From positions 1 to 64,000 of the forward strand of contig BDDD01002305.1 in NCBI GenBank assembly GCA_001972305.1: a stretch of 64,000 nt of DNA, read 5' to 3'. Shown one piece after another: positions 1 through 11,581 of this stretch. This DNA comes from Cephalotus follicularis. Taxonomy: Eukaryota; Streptophyta; Magnoliopsida; Oxalidales; Cephalotaceae. The first letter of the stretch is position 1, and each line of letters opens with the position of its first letter. Below the pieces are notes generated by a model that worked only from the letters and a program-made list of their open reading frames with translations, had not been told where the DNA came from and searched no databases. The translations under genes and the position numbers were made by a program.

Positions 1-424
1 ATTATCTCATTATTGCGGAATAAAAGAAAATGAAGCTAAAACGTTACTTTTCGAGTTAAAGTGGTTTGAAGTCAACGATCGATTGAAGAGTGCAACCACT
101 TAAGCAAGAGAAGTCAAAATTTAAGACTCAGAACATAATGAATATTGGGCTCATTTTGTTCATAAAATTATTTAGAGCACTTTTAGTTCTTGGCCCAATT
201 TATTCTGAAGTTCCGATGAAGAGATATTGCAAGAAAACAAATATGGGAACACATCAAATTCAGCAGCCTCCACGTGTCATCACATCCTCGCGCCAAACCC
301 ATGCATTGCAGTGCTCCATGCAACCAACGACGCTAAGCATCCATGCACGCCAGAGTCTTCAGCCCATGCGAAGCATTCCATTAACCATACATCAATCCAT
401 GATTGCGCCATAAACCCATGCAAT
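1..424 (+). mobile_element. Truncated 5' LTR (U3 part) of an Athila-type element
   Basis: Non-coding AT-rich DNA just upstream of a gag fragment. Its opening is of the kind I associate with Athila-type U3, including a GTGGTTTGAAGTCAACGATC segment at 61-80. A 22-bp string around CATAAACCCATGCAATG precursors at 403-424 recurs at 6822-6843 in the putative 3' LTR of the same element, which is the main reason for calling an LTR. The join to gag immediately after 424 implies that the rest of the LTR, the primer-binding site and the gag N-terminus were deleted. The start lies outside the window. The lineage call rests on the downstream coding region. Confidence 0.45.
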
Positions 425-1344
425 GGACATCCTATGAGGTGAGCCAATTTGAGACCATCAAGGCTAAAGTGGACATCCTATCTCAGAAGTTAGATAAAGT
501 GCTAACTACAGGAACGCTTCCTAAGCAATCTACTCAAACTTCTACTGCACACGAGGCTTGCACCTTATGTGCTAATCCGACACATTACATGAGTGATTGC
601 CCGCTTGCTGTGCATTATCCGAATTTTATTCAAGAACAAGCACAAGCAATACAAGGATTCCAACGACCGGGAAATGATCCATATTCCAACACGTATAATC
701 CGGGATGGAGGAATCACCCCAAATTTTCATGGAAGCGGCCCAATACTAGCCAAAATCCCCCGTATAAGCAAGATAATTCCTTTCCTTATCATGATGCTTA
801 TAGGGATGTGCAACAACCCAATTTTCCACCACCTCAAATGCCTACGACAAATGAAGATAAATTGGATAAGGTACTATTTGCGTTAGATGGGATCAAAAAG
901 AACAGCCAGAAATATGATCAGATCATTCACTCCCATACCCAATCCATCTCCAAATTGGAAACGCAAATAGGACAGCTAGCTGATATGATGAGAAAGAGAG
1001 AAGAAAGCCACCTACCCAGTCAAGTGGTATGCAATCTGAGAAATCAGACTGGACAGTGTTCCTACGTAGAACAAGCTCAAGCAATTGCTACCTTGAGAAG
1101 TGGTCGAGTAATCGAAGGAACGCTAGAAACTATCTCAAATCCTAATCCGATTCATGAAAAGAATCCCGAAGAGAGTGTGTCTTCCGAGAGTGGTGAGAAA
1201 GAGACCGTTGGCCAATCTGAAACGGAAGTCACTAAAGCATCCATGTCTAAAGAAAGTGAACAAAAGGGGAAGGAAAAAGACATTACCTTTGCCACCTTTC
1301 CCCGAGTGTTTGCGATCTCCGTCTTTAGTTCCTCCGTTTGGTAA
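425..1344 (+). pseudogene. gag: gag fragment, Athila-type, N-terminally truncated
   Basis: Encodes the C-terminal half of a plant Ty3/gypsy Gag, the capsid/nucleocapsid precursor that packages element RNA in cytoplasmic particles. A single CCHC zinc knuckle (C-X2-C-X4-H-X4-C) lies near 565-600, followed by the PYSNTYNPGWRNHP block near 682-715 that is characteristic of this gag type. A Gln/Lys-rich region with coiled-coil character follows. The methionine at 403 is an accident of the LTR-gag deletion join, so no genuine start is present. The reading frame shifts near 1290-1310: this frame runs into a stop at 1342 while the homologous reading continues one frame over. Function is lost. Confidence 0.8.
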
Positions 1345-1702
1345 AAAGTTAGCAAGAATGGACGAGATGATGGAACTGTTCAAACAAGTCCAAATCAACA
1401 TTCCTCTCTTAGACGCAATACGACAAGTGCCAGCTTATGCCAAATTCTTAAAAGACTTATGCACCACGAAGCGCAAGCTGAAAACCTACATTCCAAAAAC
1501 GGTCCATCTCACAGAGCAGGTGAGCGCAGTGCTTTCTAACAAGTTACCCGCTAAACTAAAAGATCCTGGAGCTCCTATGATATCTTGCAAAATTGGAAAT
1601 TTACAAATAGAGAGAGCACTTTTGGATTTAGGGGCTAGTGTTAACATCCTCCCTAGCCCTGTTTATGACCATTTCGGATTTGGAGAATTGAAACCCACTG
1701 AG
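1290..1702 (+). pseudogene. pro: gag C-terminus and N-terminal half of aspartic protease, interrupted
   Basis: Continues the preceding gag in the +1 frame. It contains the conserved linker with MDEMMELFKQVQINIPLLDA near 1360-1420 and then the retropepsin active-site region DLGASVNILP near 1625-1660. The active-site triad reads Asp-Leu-Gly rather than Asp-Ser/Thr-Gly, a variant I also see in the second Athila-type copy at 47595, so it is probably lineage-wide rather than a lesion. The reading is cut after Glu-Val at 1702 by insertion of a solo LTR and resumes at 4386 in the expected place. Retropepsin would process Gag; this copy cannot be made intact. Confidence 0.8.
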
Positions 1703-3006
1703 GTAATGTCACACCCCGTATTTCCATTCACGTATAATGGACAAGCATATGTGGTGATATCAGAAATAAGCATAAATAATATTCCAGCACAATTCATAAA
1801 TAATTTTGCGGAAGCATTCGATAAGCTAGAATATAAATACAAGCCGTCCGCACGCATCCCATACTACGTGCGGGAACAAGTCAAATAATTATCCTCACAG
1901 AAGGAAATACAACATAACGAGGTATAACATCATAAATAACAACCTTAAACGAAAGTAGAAGCTCTCTAAGCTTCAACAGCAATCTCCAAGGTCTTCGCTT
2001 AATCTGAAATTGTAGGGGTTAGCCGTTGTCCTCACTTGGCTAAGTAGGAAGATAATGCATGATAAGGAATATATGAATGCAACATGTATGACAGTTTATA
2101 TCAAAATAACATTTAAATGAGCCAATATATGAGCAATCATGCCAAGTGGCCATAAACAATACATATGCAAGAATACCGCACAAGGGTACAATCAATTCAT
2201 CCATCAATTGGGTGACACATGTCGCTAACTCCTAGCACCAACTGCACACCACCTAACTATCACCCTACGCTCCGAAGATGATAGATAGGGTAACAATTAC
2301 TACCGGCGTTGGCGGGTAGTTTAACAAATAAGATCTGCAATGCAGACACATTTAGGTGATGCTATGGCCAACTCCTGGCACCCAGGATCACATCCGTAGT
2401 CAGTGACATCCTCCATCACTCGGCTACGTCAATAAGCATAGACAATCCATTCAAGCATTTTAATAATAATATTACATATATCAATAATATGCAATATAAA
2501 AGTTGTTTTCTTTAGAAACATATAACAAGTCATTTATCGTACATCTCTTCGGAGGAAAACGATCTCAATTCAATAGTGGTTTCCAGTTTGGGAAACAAAA
2601 CAGTAGGTACCTCTCATATAGGAGGAAAATCAGTAGTTCCTTTTAAACAATCAGTGTTCGTTTGAAAATGATAGATAATATCATGTATTGTGCATATAGC
2701 ACATAGTTGATTCAATCATTGGGATATGAAACAATAGGTTTATAACAGTCATTGGTATATACTAATCATCAGCAACATATACAGAAACAATATCACAATT
2801 CAGTGGTAATGCAAGGATTCTCAAAGAATAGTATTACATAGTCGATTCATATGCAACTCTCACAAGGAGTGCGTACATTGTTTAGTTTTGGAATATAATT
2901 GTATATGAGGCCAGGATTGATTGTTCTAATCATCCGTATGGATGCCAAGCTCATTACATTCAAAATTGAGGCCTTAACAGGACTTATACCAGTAAAATTC
3001 CCAGAA

Positions 3007-3119
3007 CAGTCGGCTGCCCTCAAGAATAGCCGACTGCCTTGGTTGAGTAGTTGACTGCTTTGCCATGGCAGTCGACTGGATAGGTTGAGTAGTCGACTGC
3101 CGTGAGGAGCAGTCGACTG
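3007..3119 (-). repeat. GTCGAC array, six units, about 21-bp register (solo LTR A)
   Basis: Ten-base units of the form [C/T]AGTCGACTG start at 3007, 3027, 3048, 3069, 3090 and 3110, spacing 20-21-21-21-20. Two units are degenerate at the CG (for example TTGACTG). The counterpart in the plus-strand family A copy (13139-13251) has the identical spacing string. The sequence between units is not conserved to the same degree. Confidence 0.9.
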
Positions 3120-4132
3120 CCTCTGCCCAGAAAATGCAGGAAATAGCAAGTCATGCACTTCAAGTTCAATTTCCAATCAATTTCAACACATGTAATCATG
3201 CAGAAAATAGACATACACTATATGCGTACTATATCTTCCATAACATATCATTACCCCTACCTCAAATCGCTATCCCAAGATCAATTGAGTTTGATCTTTG
3301 TCTTTGAGTTTCAATCCTCCTTCACCAACAATCTTTCAATTCAGCAAGTTCAATCTATGTATGCATGTTTATGGACACATGCATTAGTACCAGTAGGTTT
3401 CAATAACTCTAACAGTAGCTTAATCACTAGCTCATTGAGTCTTAACATTACTCTTACCATTCTACCACTTTCTTCTTTGAACTCTATGCCAAATATCATT
3501 AAATTTCGGGTTCATTGATCTTAACTTGTTTGACAGAAGATGCATTTATTTTTAGAAAACCAGTAAGCATATTCATGACATTAACAAAAACTAAAATCCA
3601 TTCTAGAGGTTATAGTCACCAATTCCACTTGATCCAATCACTACATTCCATTTCAATTCAATAGGTTGTTAATCCTAAATATTGACAGAAGATATTCCAA
3701 ATTCTCCTAGCTATTTTATCAACACATGGCAGTGAGCTCGAGTTTAGAAACTTACCAAGAGTCTAAAGCTTCCAAGTCCTCCTTTGAGCTCTCTAAATCA
3801 TCTAATGCAAGTCCTCAATAATCCTTAGAAACTCTCACTTCACTTAGTGTTTTCTAACACTCATTTCACCATTCAACAGCTGATAAAAAGACTTTGAATT
3901 TGTCAGATTCCCTCTAAGTCACATGCACTCATCTTTCTCTCTTTTCTTTCCATCACATGCATCCCTCTCTTCACCTTTCTCTCATTATTTTTCAATTTGT
4001 AGGTTGTAGGTCTGCAGAGAACATGCAAACATTCCCTTTTGCATGTGGTGGTAGGTGGTGAAACGCATGTGCCACCTAACACACCTGTCATTCTTGTCCC
4101 TGCACATGCCAGAAGTCTGTCCTGGACTAATC

Positions 4133-4212
4133 CAGTCGACTGGATTCAACTGGCAGTCGACTGCCTTCATCATGTACCAAACAGTCGACTGTTGCACTGT
4201 GACAGTCAGCTG
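4133..4212 (-). repeat. GTCGAC array, four units, spacing 21-28-21 (solo LTR A, U3)
   Basis: Units start at 4133, 4154, 4182 and 4203. The three central ones are or nearly are the perfect palindrome CAGTCGACTG; the last is CAGTCAGCTG. On the element's own strand this lies near the LTR start, hence in U3, upstream of any likely transcription start. Confidence 0.9.
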
Positions 4213-4385
4213 TTTGAGCTGGTTTAGGGTTTCCTAATTTTTGATACTTCACCAAAAGCACATTCATTCACCCCAAGCATTTACCAATCATAGAAATTAA
4301 TATAATTGGACAAATAACTCAATTAAAATGTATATTTAATTTAAAATTAGATCAATATACATTAATTGAAGTTGCGGTTATTACA

Positions 4386-5061
4386 GGTAACCCTTCAACT
4401 TGCTGATAGATCTTTGAAAATTCTAAAGGGATTCATTGAGGACGTTTTGGTGAAAGTAGATGAGCTTTATTTTCCAGTGGATTTCCTTGTGCTTGATATG
4501 GAAACACCTGCGATTGGGAAACCACATTCGATTATCTTAGGTCGTCCTTTCTTAGAAACAGCAAATGCATACATAAATTGTCGATCTAGAGCTATGGACA
4601 TATCATTTGGTAATAAGAAATTGAGAATAAACATCTTCAATGCACCCCTAGGACCACAAGGTGAGGAGGCTTGTTTTGCCATAGATAGTATAGATAGGAC
4701 ATATCCTCGGAGTTTCGTTGACGATGATTGTGAGGCAGATTCGGACATTGTTGAGATTAATGCCCTGTTAGATTCTCCTTTCATATACTCGACTCCTGAT
4801 TGGATTAACACACAGTGGTTGGAAAATGAAGCTGAGTTAGCATGGCTAGAAAATAAGCTTAATGAGCCAACATCAGAGAGCGAATGGGATCATCTATCCC
4901 ATTACACTCACAAAATTGCCACGCCTGACCACACATCCTTTGACATAGAGTTTGATAGCAACTACATTGAATGTTTGAAGGAAATAGAGGATGAGGAAGC
5001 AATTCAACAGGAATTTTTGAAGTGGCTAGATAATGGGGTTATTGAATCCATCTCGGATTAG
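4386..5061 (+). pseudogene. pro: Protease C-terminal half and following linker, Athila-type
   Basis: Resumes the reading cut at 1702. The first residues TLQLADRS and the later ILGRPFLETANAYINCR block (about 4530-4590) are typical of the C-terminal lobe of plant retroelement proteases. After the protease comes an acidic region including the segment SEWDHLSHYTHK (about 4880-4915), which is closely matched in element N at 48145-48180. There is no reverse transcriptase here. A TAG at 5059-5061 interrupts the frame, but the same frame continues open to 5356. Confidence 0.8.
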
Positions 5062-5613
5062 GAACACGAATTTGATGAAATCATCAGTAAGTGTATGAGG
5101 GAATTTGAGGAGATTGAAAAAGGAGATTTATTTGAGGTGTTAGGTCCACAACCATTAGAATTAGAGGGTCCATTGCCCATATCTTGGCATAAACCTTTCA
5201 TAGAAAAGTCTCCAAAATTTGAATTAAAAGAATTTCCTTGTAATTCATTCATGAGTCATTATTCCACCTCATTTGAAATTGTGAATGTTCTTTGGGATTG
5301 GGAGACTAATAATTTGGTAGATTGCATTCTTGACAGTTTTTACTGGTGGAATTCTTGATGGGATAGTTCTTATATTGTAAAAATTGTTTTCTCCCATTTT
5401 GTTGATGCACTTAAATGTTATGGTTCTCTTCATGGTTTTTATTGGTGGATGTCCCATTGGGATAGTGCTTATATTTTTAAAGTTATGCTTTCACCTGGTA
5501 TTTTTGAATTCGTTGAGACAGATATTGGAGACAAACCTTACGTGGATGGAGTTACTGATGGACAGATCATTGAGTCTGTTGACTTGATTGATCCTGTTTA
5601 CACTCCTCTTTGA
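5062..5613 (+). pseudogene. Post-protease tail with FYWW modules replacing pol
   Basis: Same frame as the preceding segment, open to a TGA at 5611-5613 apart from stops at 5059 and 5356. It includes PKFELKEFP near 5214-5240, resembling the linker just before reverse transcriptase in autonomous Athila-type polyproteins. Instead of reverse transcriptase there follow two modules with FYWW: near 5339 (FYWWNS, then a stop, then WDSSYI) and near 5429 (FYWWMSHWDSAYI). The underlying DNA is an imperfect tandem repeat of roughly 90 bp. The related element N has three modules. The function is unknown; it may be translated or only a repeat that happens to remain open. Confidence 0.6.
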
Positions 5614-6822
5614 TATCCACACCAGCTGAGTCTAGCCAAAGACGTTAAAGCAAAGCGCTTAGTGGGAGGCAACCCGATATTTTTGTTTTATTTATGTATC
5701 TCGTTTCTTTTATGTTTTTGATTTTTGATTATTTTTGTAGGTAAATTACGTTCAGTTCGATGTTTCCACAGTTCAAAATTTTCGCTGCACTGATAGATTC
5801 GTTCAAGCTTCACGATCATATCCGGTAAATTCTACCCCATTGTTCTTTTATTTATTTGCATTGTTTGATTATTTTTGTTCATTTATTTATTTATTTTTTA
5901 TTTGTGTTTCATTGCATTGAGGACAATGCAACGTTTAAGTATGGGGGGGTTTAGTACCGTAGTTCATTTTAATTTTGAAAGTAGGAATAAATTTTGATAT
6001 ACTTAGAAATAATAGAAAACCCCATATGAGAAATAATAAAAATTTTGTTTTCAAGGAAAAGAAAAGGAATATATCTCAAGGTAGGAGTTTGTGAGAATAA
6101 ATGAATAAATGAAAATATAAAAGATCAGTCTTGTGTGTTTTCATGGTTTCATAAATTTTAGTAAGGAGAAAGACATAGAATTGAAGTTCTTGCATATAAA
6201 AAAAGAAGAAGAAGAAGAAGAAAAATAATGTTTATTTTACCTTTTTTAATTCAGTCTTGGTCTGTAGCCTATTTGATTCGAGTAATTAAATCCGAGGGGT
6301 GTTTTACACCTAGTTCCTTAAAGCCAACTGGTTTGAGAGTAACTGGTCGAAAGCTCGCTACATGGGTCTTATAGAAAGCTTAAGAGATCAAGACATTGCA
6401 CGAACTTAAGTTGGTAAAAAAAAGAAAAAAAAGAAAAAGAAAGAACATGCGTGTAAGTGCTAAAGTTCTTTGTCTGACTCCGAACTAGGATTTTATGTTG
6501 CTAAGAATGCATACATTGTTTGGTATATATGGTGAAACAATAAAAAAAATTGTTTGCTAAGCTCCTTAATTGAGATGTGTTTTGATTCTAGAACTTGGAA
6601 CGAGATAATAAAATTCAAGTATGAGGGTGTTCTATGAATTTTTGAGTAGAGATACATTTAACCTATTATCAAATTTTTGATGAACTGAAATTTTGTGTTT
6701 ATTCGCTTGCAAAACACTCACGAGACAAAACTCGTCCACTAGGGCCACCTAGGGGTTTAAAGGCTTGTTGCATGTGCTAAATGCAATCGTGATTCCTACG
6801 AAAGTGAGTTAGGTTTTTGTTT
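5614..6822 (+). other. 3' untranslated region of the Athila-type element with PPT-like tract
   Basis: Non-coding. A box GGGAGGCAACCCG at 5663-5675, preceded by AAGCGCTTA, is one I recognise downstream of the coding region in Athila-type elements. A segment ending in ATGGGGGGG (5940-5948) resembles the internal purine-rich motif of the same group and could act as a polypurine tract. Simple A/G-rich stretches occur at 6201-6228 and 6416-6445. I see no gene. The exact 3' LTR start cannot be fixed because the 5' LTR is incomplete. Confidence 0.5.
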
Positions 6823-7956
6823 TGCGCCATAAACCCATGCAATTAACAAATGCATACACCCAGCCCAACCATGAAGCCATACATGCAACGCATCAGCCAG
6901 TCAGCCCAATACACGCCACCTGAATACACAACACGGATCAAACCACCTCATGAATGCATACAAGAGACATCAATGAATCAAACAAGCCCATGCGCCACGA
7001 AGCAACATAAATTGTAATGTAAGCATTAGGTTTCTTTTGTCGGCTGTGGCATATATATATATATACTGCATAAAGCAAAGTAGAAAAGGGGGCTTAGGAA
7101 ATTAGAGAGCTGCAACGCAAGGAAAACGCACAGAATAGAGAGAAGGGCAGTAGGCGAGAGACAGCACGGCAATGGAGAGGAAGAATTTATTGAAGATTAT
7201 TGTTGCCTCCATCGTCATGTCCGGTTAAGTATTTTAATCCCTAGATGTAGATGAACCCATGTTATATATATTTTTCAGTTTTTGTTTCAAGTTTAATTGC
7301 ATGTTTGTGAGACACTTTTTCTTGTTAATGTAGTGACAACATTGATGAGAATAATTTTTAATATATAAAATCTGTGTTAATGACATGTAATATTTTTCTA
7401 TGTGATTGAACCAATTACAGCCTTTAACCAATCAACCTTTTGAGAGTATCAAGGTGTGACAGGATAGGTTGTACCTCGGCTAAATCACTAGTTTGCTGTG
7501 TTAATCAAAGACACCCTTTAACCAATCAACCTTTTGAGAGTATCAAGGTTTGACATGATAGGTTGTACCTAGGTTAATTCGGTAAATTTCTGCGCTAAAC
7601 TGAAACTTGTGCCATGAATTTGAATATATATATATGTACATCCGAGGATTCTCACATCTACGGGATTGCTGTTTCATATTATTTTTTTATTTATTTTTTT
7701 AATTTACGTTAGATATTTAATTTGAATTGTTTAGTTTTTCATTAAATTAGTTTAATCCAAATGAATTCTATTTTTTCAATTTATTTGCATTGCTAGCTTA
7801 GATTAAATTAATTTAATATTTGTTATTTCTGTTTAGTGGCATCCTAGGTTTATTTTTATAGCATCTCCTTTCAGCTCTTCGTGGGAACGATCCCTACTTA
7901 GACTTGCTAAATTGTTAGATTCGGGTAATTTTGATTCAGCCTAACGACACCCATCA
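6823..7956 (+). mobile_element. Probable 3' LTR (R-U5 part) of the Athila-type element
   Basis: Begins here only in the sense that the string shared with 403-424 starts here; the true LTR start may lie upstream. It contains an (AT)n TATA-like tract at 7051-7066 and a transcribed-leader-like region. It ends with CGTGGGAACGATCCCTAC (about 7881-7898) and ACACCCATCA at 7947-7956, endings I associate with Athila-type LTRs. A near-duplicate pair of about 60 bp containing CCTTTAACCAATCAACCTTT occurs at 7421-7480 and 7514-7573. No target duplication can be checked. Confidence 0.5.
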
Positions 7957-9756
7957 ACAACATACTACTGATGCCTGTTAGATTAGGGGTATCCCTGCAT
8001 GCCATGAGGTGGCTACATGCTTATATATACACTCTTGATTTATACATTCTTAGTTTCATTCATGTTTTATGGTGCATTTTTCTGTAACAATGGCATTTTC
8101 TATAGGTATATCCCAAACCATCTCTATGGATCAGATTAATTAAGAGATTAACTGAATACACATATAGTGCCCTATCGATTCAGGGTTGGATCTCGTGCCT
8201 GGGGGGTTATGAGAATGAGATCCTTACACCCTTCTAAAAAAAAGTTCTAAGTCGTAGGTTGACTTTCTTATGACAATTGATGAACCGGACAGACTTGCCG
8301 TGTTATACTTCTCCCGGGTCATGTGGAGGAAGGATCATGTCATTGTCATTTGCGTTTACCCTAAAGCTAATGTGGGGTGCATGCTTGAAAGCATGTTCAT
8401 TGAACCAACACACAATAGGAAACCTATTTGGATAGTCAATACCTCTATCGATAGGATTCCTATAGTTCTTTGTAGTGTATAGTCAAGGGTGACAAGTAGG
8501 CCATTCGTAACCGCTTGGCTTTGATTTTCGCCATCCCCAGCTCTAGCCACGAGTTGGCAAAAGGGTTGTGTTTGGGCCTTGTGGGAGATACATAGAGATG
8601 TATGGGCTAGTGCTCAATAGGGGATCATCACACCCGTATTGACGATGACCGGCTCTATAATATCTGTGTCCGTTGCAGACTTAAAGTCCTGGCCAGGAGT
8701 AAGCGGACTAGAAATGGGGTTTTCGGGGAGGTCTGCCGATAGTCTCAGTGCGTTCACAGCGGCTTTACCTAGGCTTGGCATTTATCTCAACCCTAGGTCG
8801 CAGTTGGAGCCAAGAATGACAAGGGATACATGACATGCAAACCAATGACAAGAACAAGTACTGGTTAACAAGATATCGATTGATAGACGTGGTTATAAAT
8901 TTCACAGATCCAGGGGATGATTAGGTATCATACCGGGACTATTTTGAAAGTCAAAGAAAATTAGGATGGCCGTACTAGAACTCCGAGACGTTCTGGGAAA
9001 TTTATCTTCATTGGAATCTGACCGGGCTTGCGGGTCCCACCTGACATTGGAACATGTTGACGTGTGTAGGACACAATTCATTTATTGAGATGTTAGCATC
9101 TAGGAGATGTTACTTTGCAAGAGAACATTTTATTTGGTCAACACATGTCACTTATTTGGGAGATGTTCCGGTCAAAGGGTTGATTGTTTAACAAATAAGT
9201 ACATTGGGTATTTATTGGGAGAGAGAGCTTAAGGGCTTAGAGGCATATTGGGATTGGTTCTCATCATTCCAATGTGGGCCAAAATTATGCCGATTGAATG
9301 GTTAAATTGGGTCAGCCCTACATGTGCCCCAAATGCCATTGAATAGTCTTTTGCCTTCTATTCTGACGTATTCAATGGTGTGTCTAACCCACTTCAAATG
9401 CTTGGCTCACAATCCATTGGAGAAAGTGCCGGCCTTTGTGGATAGAAAAGAGAGTGAAAATGAGACATCAAGTCTCATTAATACATAAGAAGATATTTTC
9501 TAAGTCTTCCTAACCACACATCATCATTCTCTCCTTCTTCCCCCGTCAAAATAGTTCTCAATTTCTCTTCTGTTCTTGTCGTGAAGCTTGTCCACCATTA
9601 GAGGACACAAAGAGCTTCAAGCTCTTGAAGAGAGAAGAACAAAGCAACCTCCTCTCACCCTCCATCATCATATTAGGTGGAGATAGTTTACATGTTGTAT
9701 CCTATCTTTACTTATAGTGAAAGTTAGCTTAGGTTAAACACTATGAGCCTCTAACT
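7957..9756. other. Unassigned non-coding DNA, possibly remnant of another element
   Basis: No recognisable protein. The longest open frames (8270-8482 on plus, 8356-8550 on minus) have no motif I know. The tail 9490-9700 looks like an untranslated leader: pyrimidine-rich, then repeated AGCTTCAAGCTCTTGAAGAG-like sequence, then a GT. LTR B is inserted at 9757. It may be part of an LTR or a decayed element, or intergenic DNA. Confidence 0.4.
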
Positions 9757-9895
9757 GTAATATCCCGTTTTCTGTGTTGACATGTTTATATGTTTATTGT
9801 TTGGCATCGTACCATGTTTGACTTATACTATGTTTTGTTGACCCATTTGATTTTTGGTTTGAATTCCTTTAAGTTTTGTTTTCTGGGCACAAGGC

Positions 9896-10020
9896 GCCGA
9901 CTCCTTCCTTTGAGACGTCGACTCCTTGGCGGCTGGATGAGAGGTCGACGCCTATATGTGTGTTTTGATGCGTCTTGTGTTTAAAGGCTTGGAAGTCGAC
10001 GCCTTAAGCAACCTGTCGAC
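9896..10020 (+). repeat. GTCGAC-type motif cluster 1 of LTR B
   Basis: Anchored on the hexamer G[T/C]CGAC, units start at 9896, 9917, 9944, 9995 and 10015, giving spacings 21-27-51-20. Most are followed by [T/G]CC. The spacing pattern resembles that of the U3 array in LTR H (21-28-21-50-21), although the flanking sequence is unrelated. Confidence 0.75.
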
Positions 10021-10784
10021 GCCTTGATCGAGTTTCCATATCAGTTTGGTCGGTGACAACGTTTTTGGAAGGCTGATTTCTTGCCTTTTCTGGTTATTCG
10101 ATTTTCCTTAAGTGTATGAACGCGTTTTATCTATATAGTAATATCCTAATCTGTTGATTTTAGCCATTAAAACTCGGATTTGTGCATTAAACCAGACAAA
10201 CCATTTTAAAAAGCATGAAACCTTCTGCACTTTTAACAAAAACGAACAGCAGTTTTGCAAGCGATTTTACACACTGATTTCAACGTTTTCTGGAGGTATT
10301 TTCTAAACGAAACTTGTATTTCATAATTTGTAGTTTCTATATCATCCATTATTTTGTATTGAAACCAACTATAACATGATTTTGAGCATGGTTTAGGAAG
10401 CATGTTGAAACTGATTTCTGCTGTCATTTTGATGTGTTCTTCATGGGTTTTTATGCATGATTTATTATATTGATGATTAAAAACAAGAAATACTGTCATG
10501 ATACAAGCATATATATGTATATTATTGTTTTTACGGATTACAAACAAGAAAATCGGATTATAATTCATGTTTTGGTAAACTATTTTGAAAACCATGTTTA
10601 TATAAAACATACTATGTTAAGCTTATTAATCTCATGATTTTGTGTTTGTAATCGGTATATCAATAGTTATAGACTCACATGACATGTTTATAAGTCTGGT
10701 TATTATTGCTATAACCTTTATAAATGGCAAAAACGATTTGATCATGGAAACAGAAACTGATTTCTGCATTTTTTGTTCTGTTAC

Positions 10785-10910
10785 TCGACGCCAAGACGCC
10801 GACGCCTAGTATCTGGGCGCCGACGCCTTGTGCTGTGTTATGCTTCGTAAGTCGACCCCTTACTCGACGCCTTGTCTCTTTGTTGCCCTTTACCCGTCGA
10901 CACCTTAAGA
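10785..10910 (+). repeat. GTCGAC-type motif cluster 2 of LTR B
   Basis: At least six degenerate units (CTCGACGCC, GCCGACGCC twice, GTCGACCCC, CTCGACGCC, GTCGACACC), roughly 10 to 30 bp apart. They are less regular than cluster 1. Confidence 0.65.
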
Positions 10911-11570
10911 CAATTTTCATGTTTTGATTTCTTCTATGATATGTGATGTTTGGACTCGTATGTTTAGGTCTTATTATCATTCCTGGTGAAGTTAGGACAC
11001 TCTAGGATACTTTTGTCCGTATTCGTATTTGTTTAGATTGTTCGATCAGCTAAGGTACGGATTCTTCGTTCCTTGATACACTCTTATATTCTGTTTTTAC
11101 TTTCCAAGAATATTTACTATGCTACTTTACTGAATTCAAAGTGCAAATTATTTTGTCTATCGTTTACTGTTTTAATTCCTTATCCGTACTGAGGTTTGCT
11201 CAGCCGCGTTTTTATTTTCCATGCGGCAGGTTTTCAGGAGCATGGGGGAAATGTGTGAGAAGAGTTATCCATTGTCAGAATATCAGCTAGGAGTTGGTTC
11301 TTGTTTAGGATCAGATTTATTTTTCAGCAAAACAATTTCCGACTTTGGTTTTATTCCAGTTATGACTTAAGTATTTGGACATCAGATTATGATCAGTCTT
11401 TATCTATGTTTTGTTTAAAATTTTCAGACACTCTTTATATCGTTTTGCAATAAGATATGTTTTTAGACCACCACATCCGTTTCGTATCAGTCTTTGTTTA
11501 GACTTCCGTTATGTTTCAGTTTAGAATTTAGACCTGTAAGGGCTCCCACCATCGGGGGTGTTACAGATTT

Positions 11571-11581
11571 TGGTATCAGAG
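11571..11581 (+). promoter_or_regulatory. Primer-binding site (initiator-Met tRNA)
   Basis: TGGTATCAGAG lies five bases after the LTR B end. It is complementary to the 3' end of plant initiator-Met tRNA, the usual minus-strand primer of Ty3/gypsy elements. Confidence 0.85.

Larger units (their letters stand above)
1707..4385 (-). mobile_element. Solo LTR, family A, inserted in the protease
   Basis: The 2.68-kb insert reads TGTAATAACCGC... to ...GGGGTGTGACA on the minus strand, i.e. TG...CA termini. It is flanked by a perfect 5-bp target duplication GGTAA at 1702-1706 and 4386-4390. Removing the insert and one copy of GGTAA leaves the protease reading continuous, which confirms the borders. 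The same family appears on the plus strand at 12009-14537. No internal domain is present, so this is a solo LTR left by LTR-LTR recombination. It holds two GTCGAC arrays, described separately. Small open frames inside it, such as 3153-3518 or 3903-4237, are shadows with no recognisable protein. Confidence 0.9.
9757..11565 (+). mobile_element. 5' LTR, family B
   Basis: Starts TGTAATATCCCG and ends GGGGGTGTTACA, the inverted TGTAA/TTACA form common in plant Ty3/gypsy LTRs, and is followed after 5 bases by an initiator-Met primer-binding site. Length is 1809 bp. The preceding five bases are CTAAC, but the matching 3' duplication is absent because the element is chimeric downstream. It carries two clusters of GTCGACGCC-type motifs. 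Open frames at 9790, 10233 and 10675 are low-complexity shadows. Confidence 0.85.

Noticed and set aside
8270-8482. 70-codon open frame in the unassigned region
   Set aside because: No recognisable domain and a length expected by chance; kept only as part of the unassigned stretch.
10233-10610. 125-codon minus-strand open frame
   Set aside because: Lies inside LTR B, AT-rich, no motif, no partner in other LTRs.
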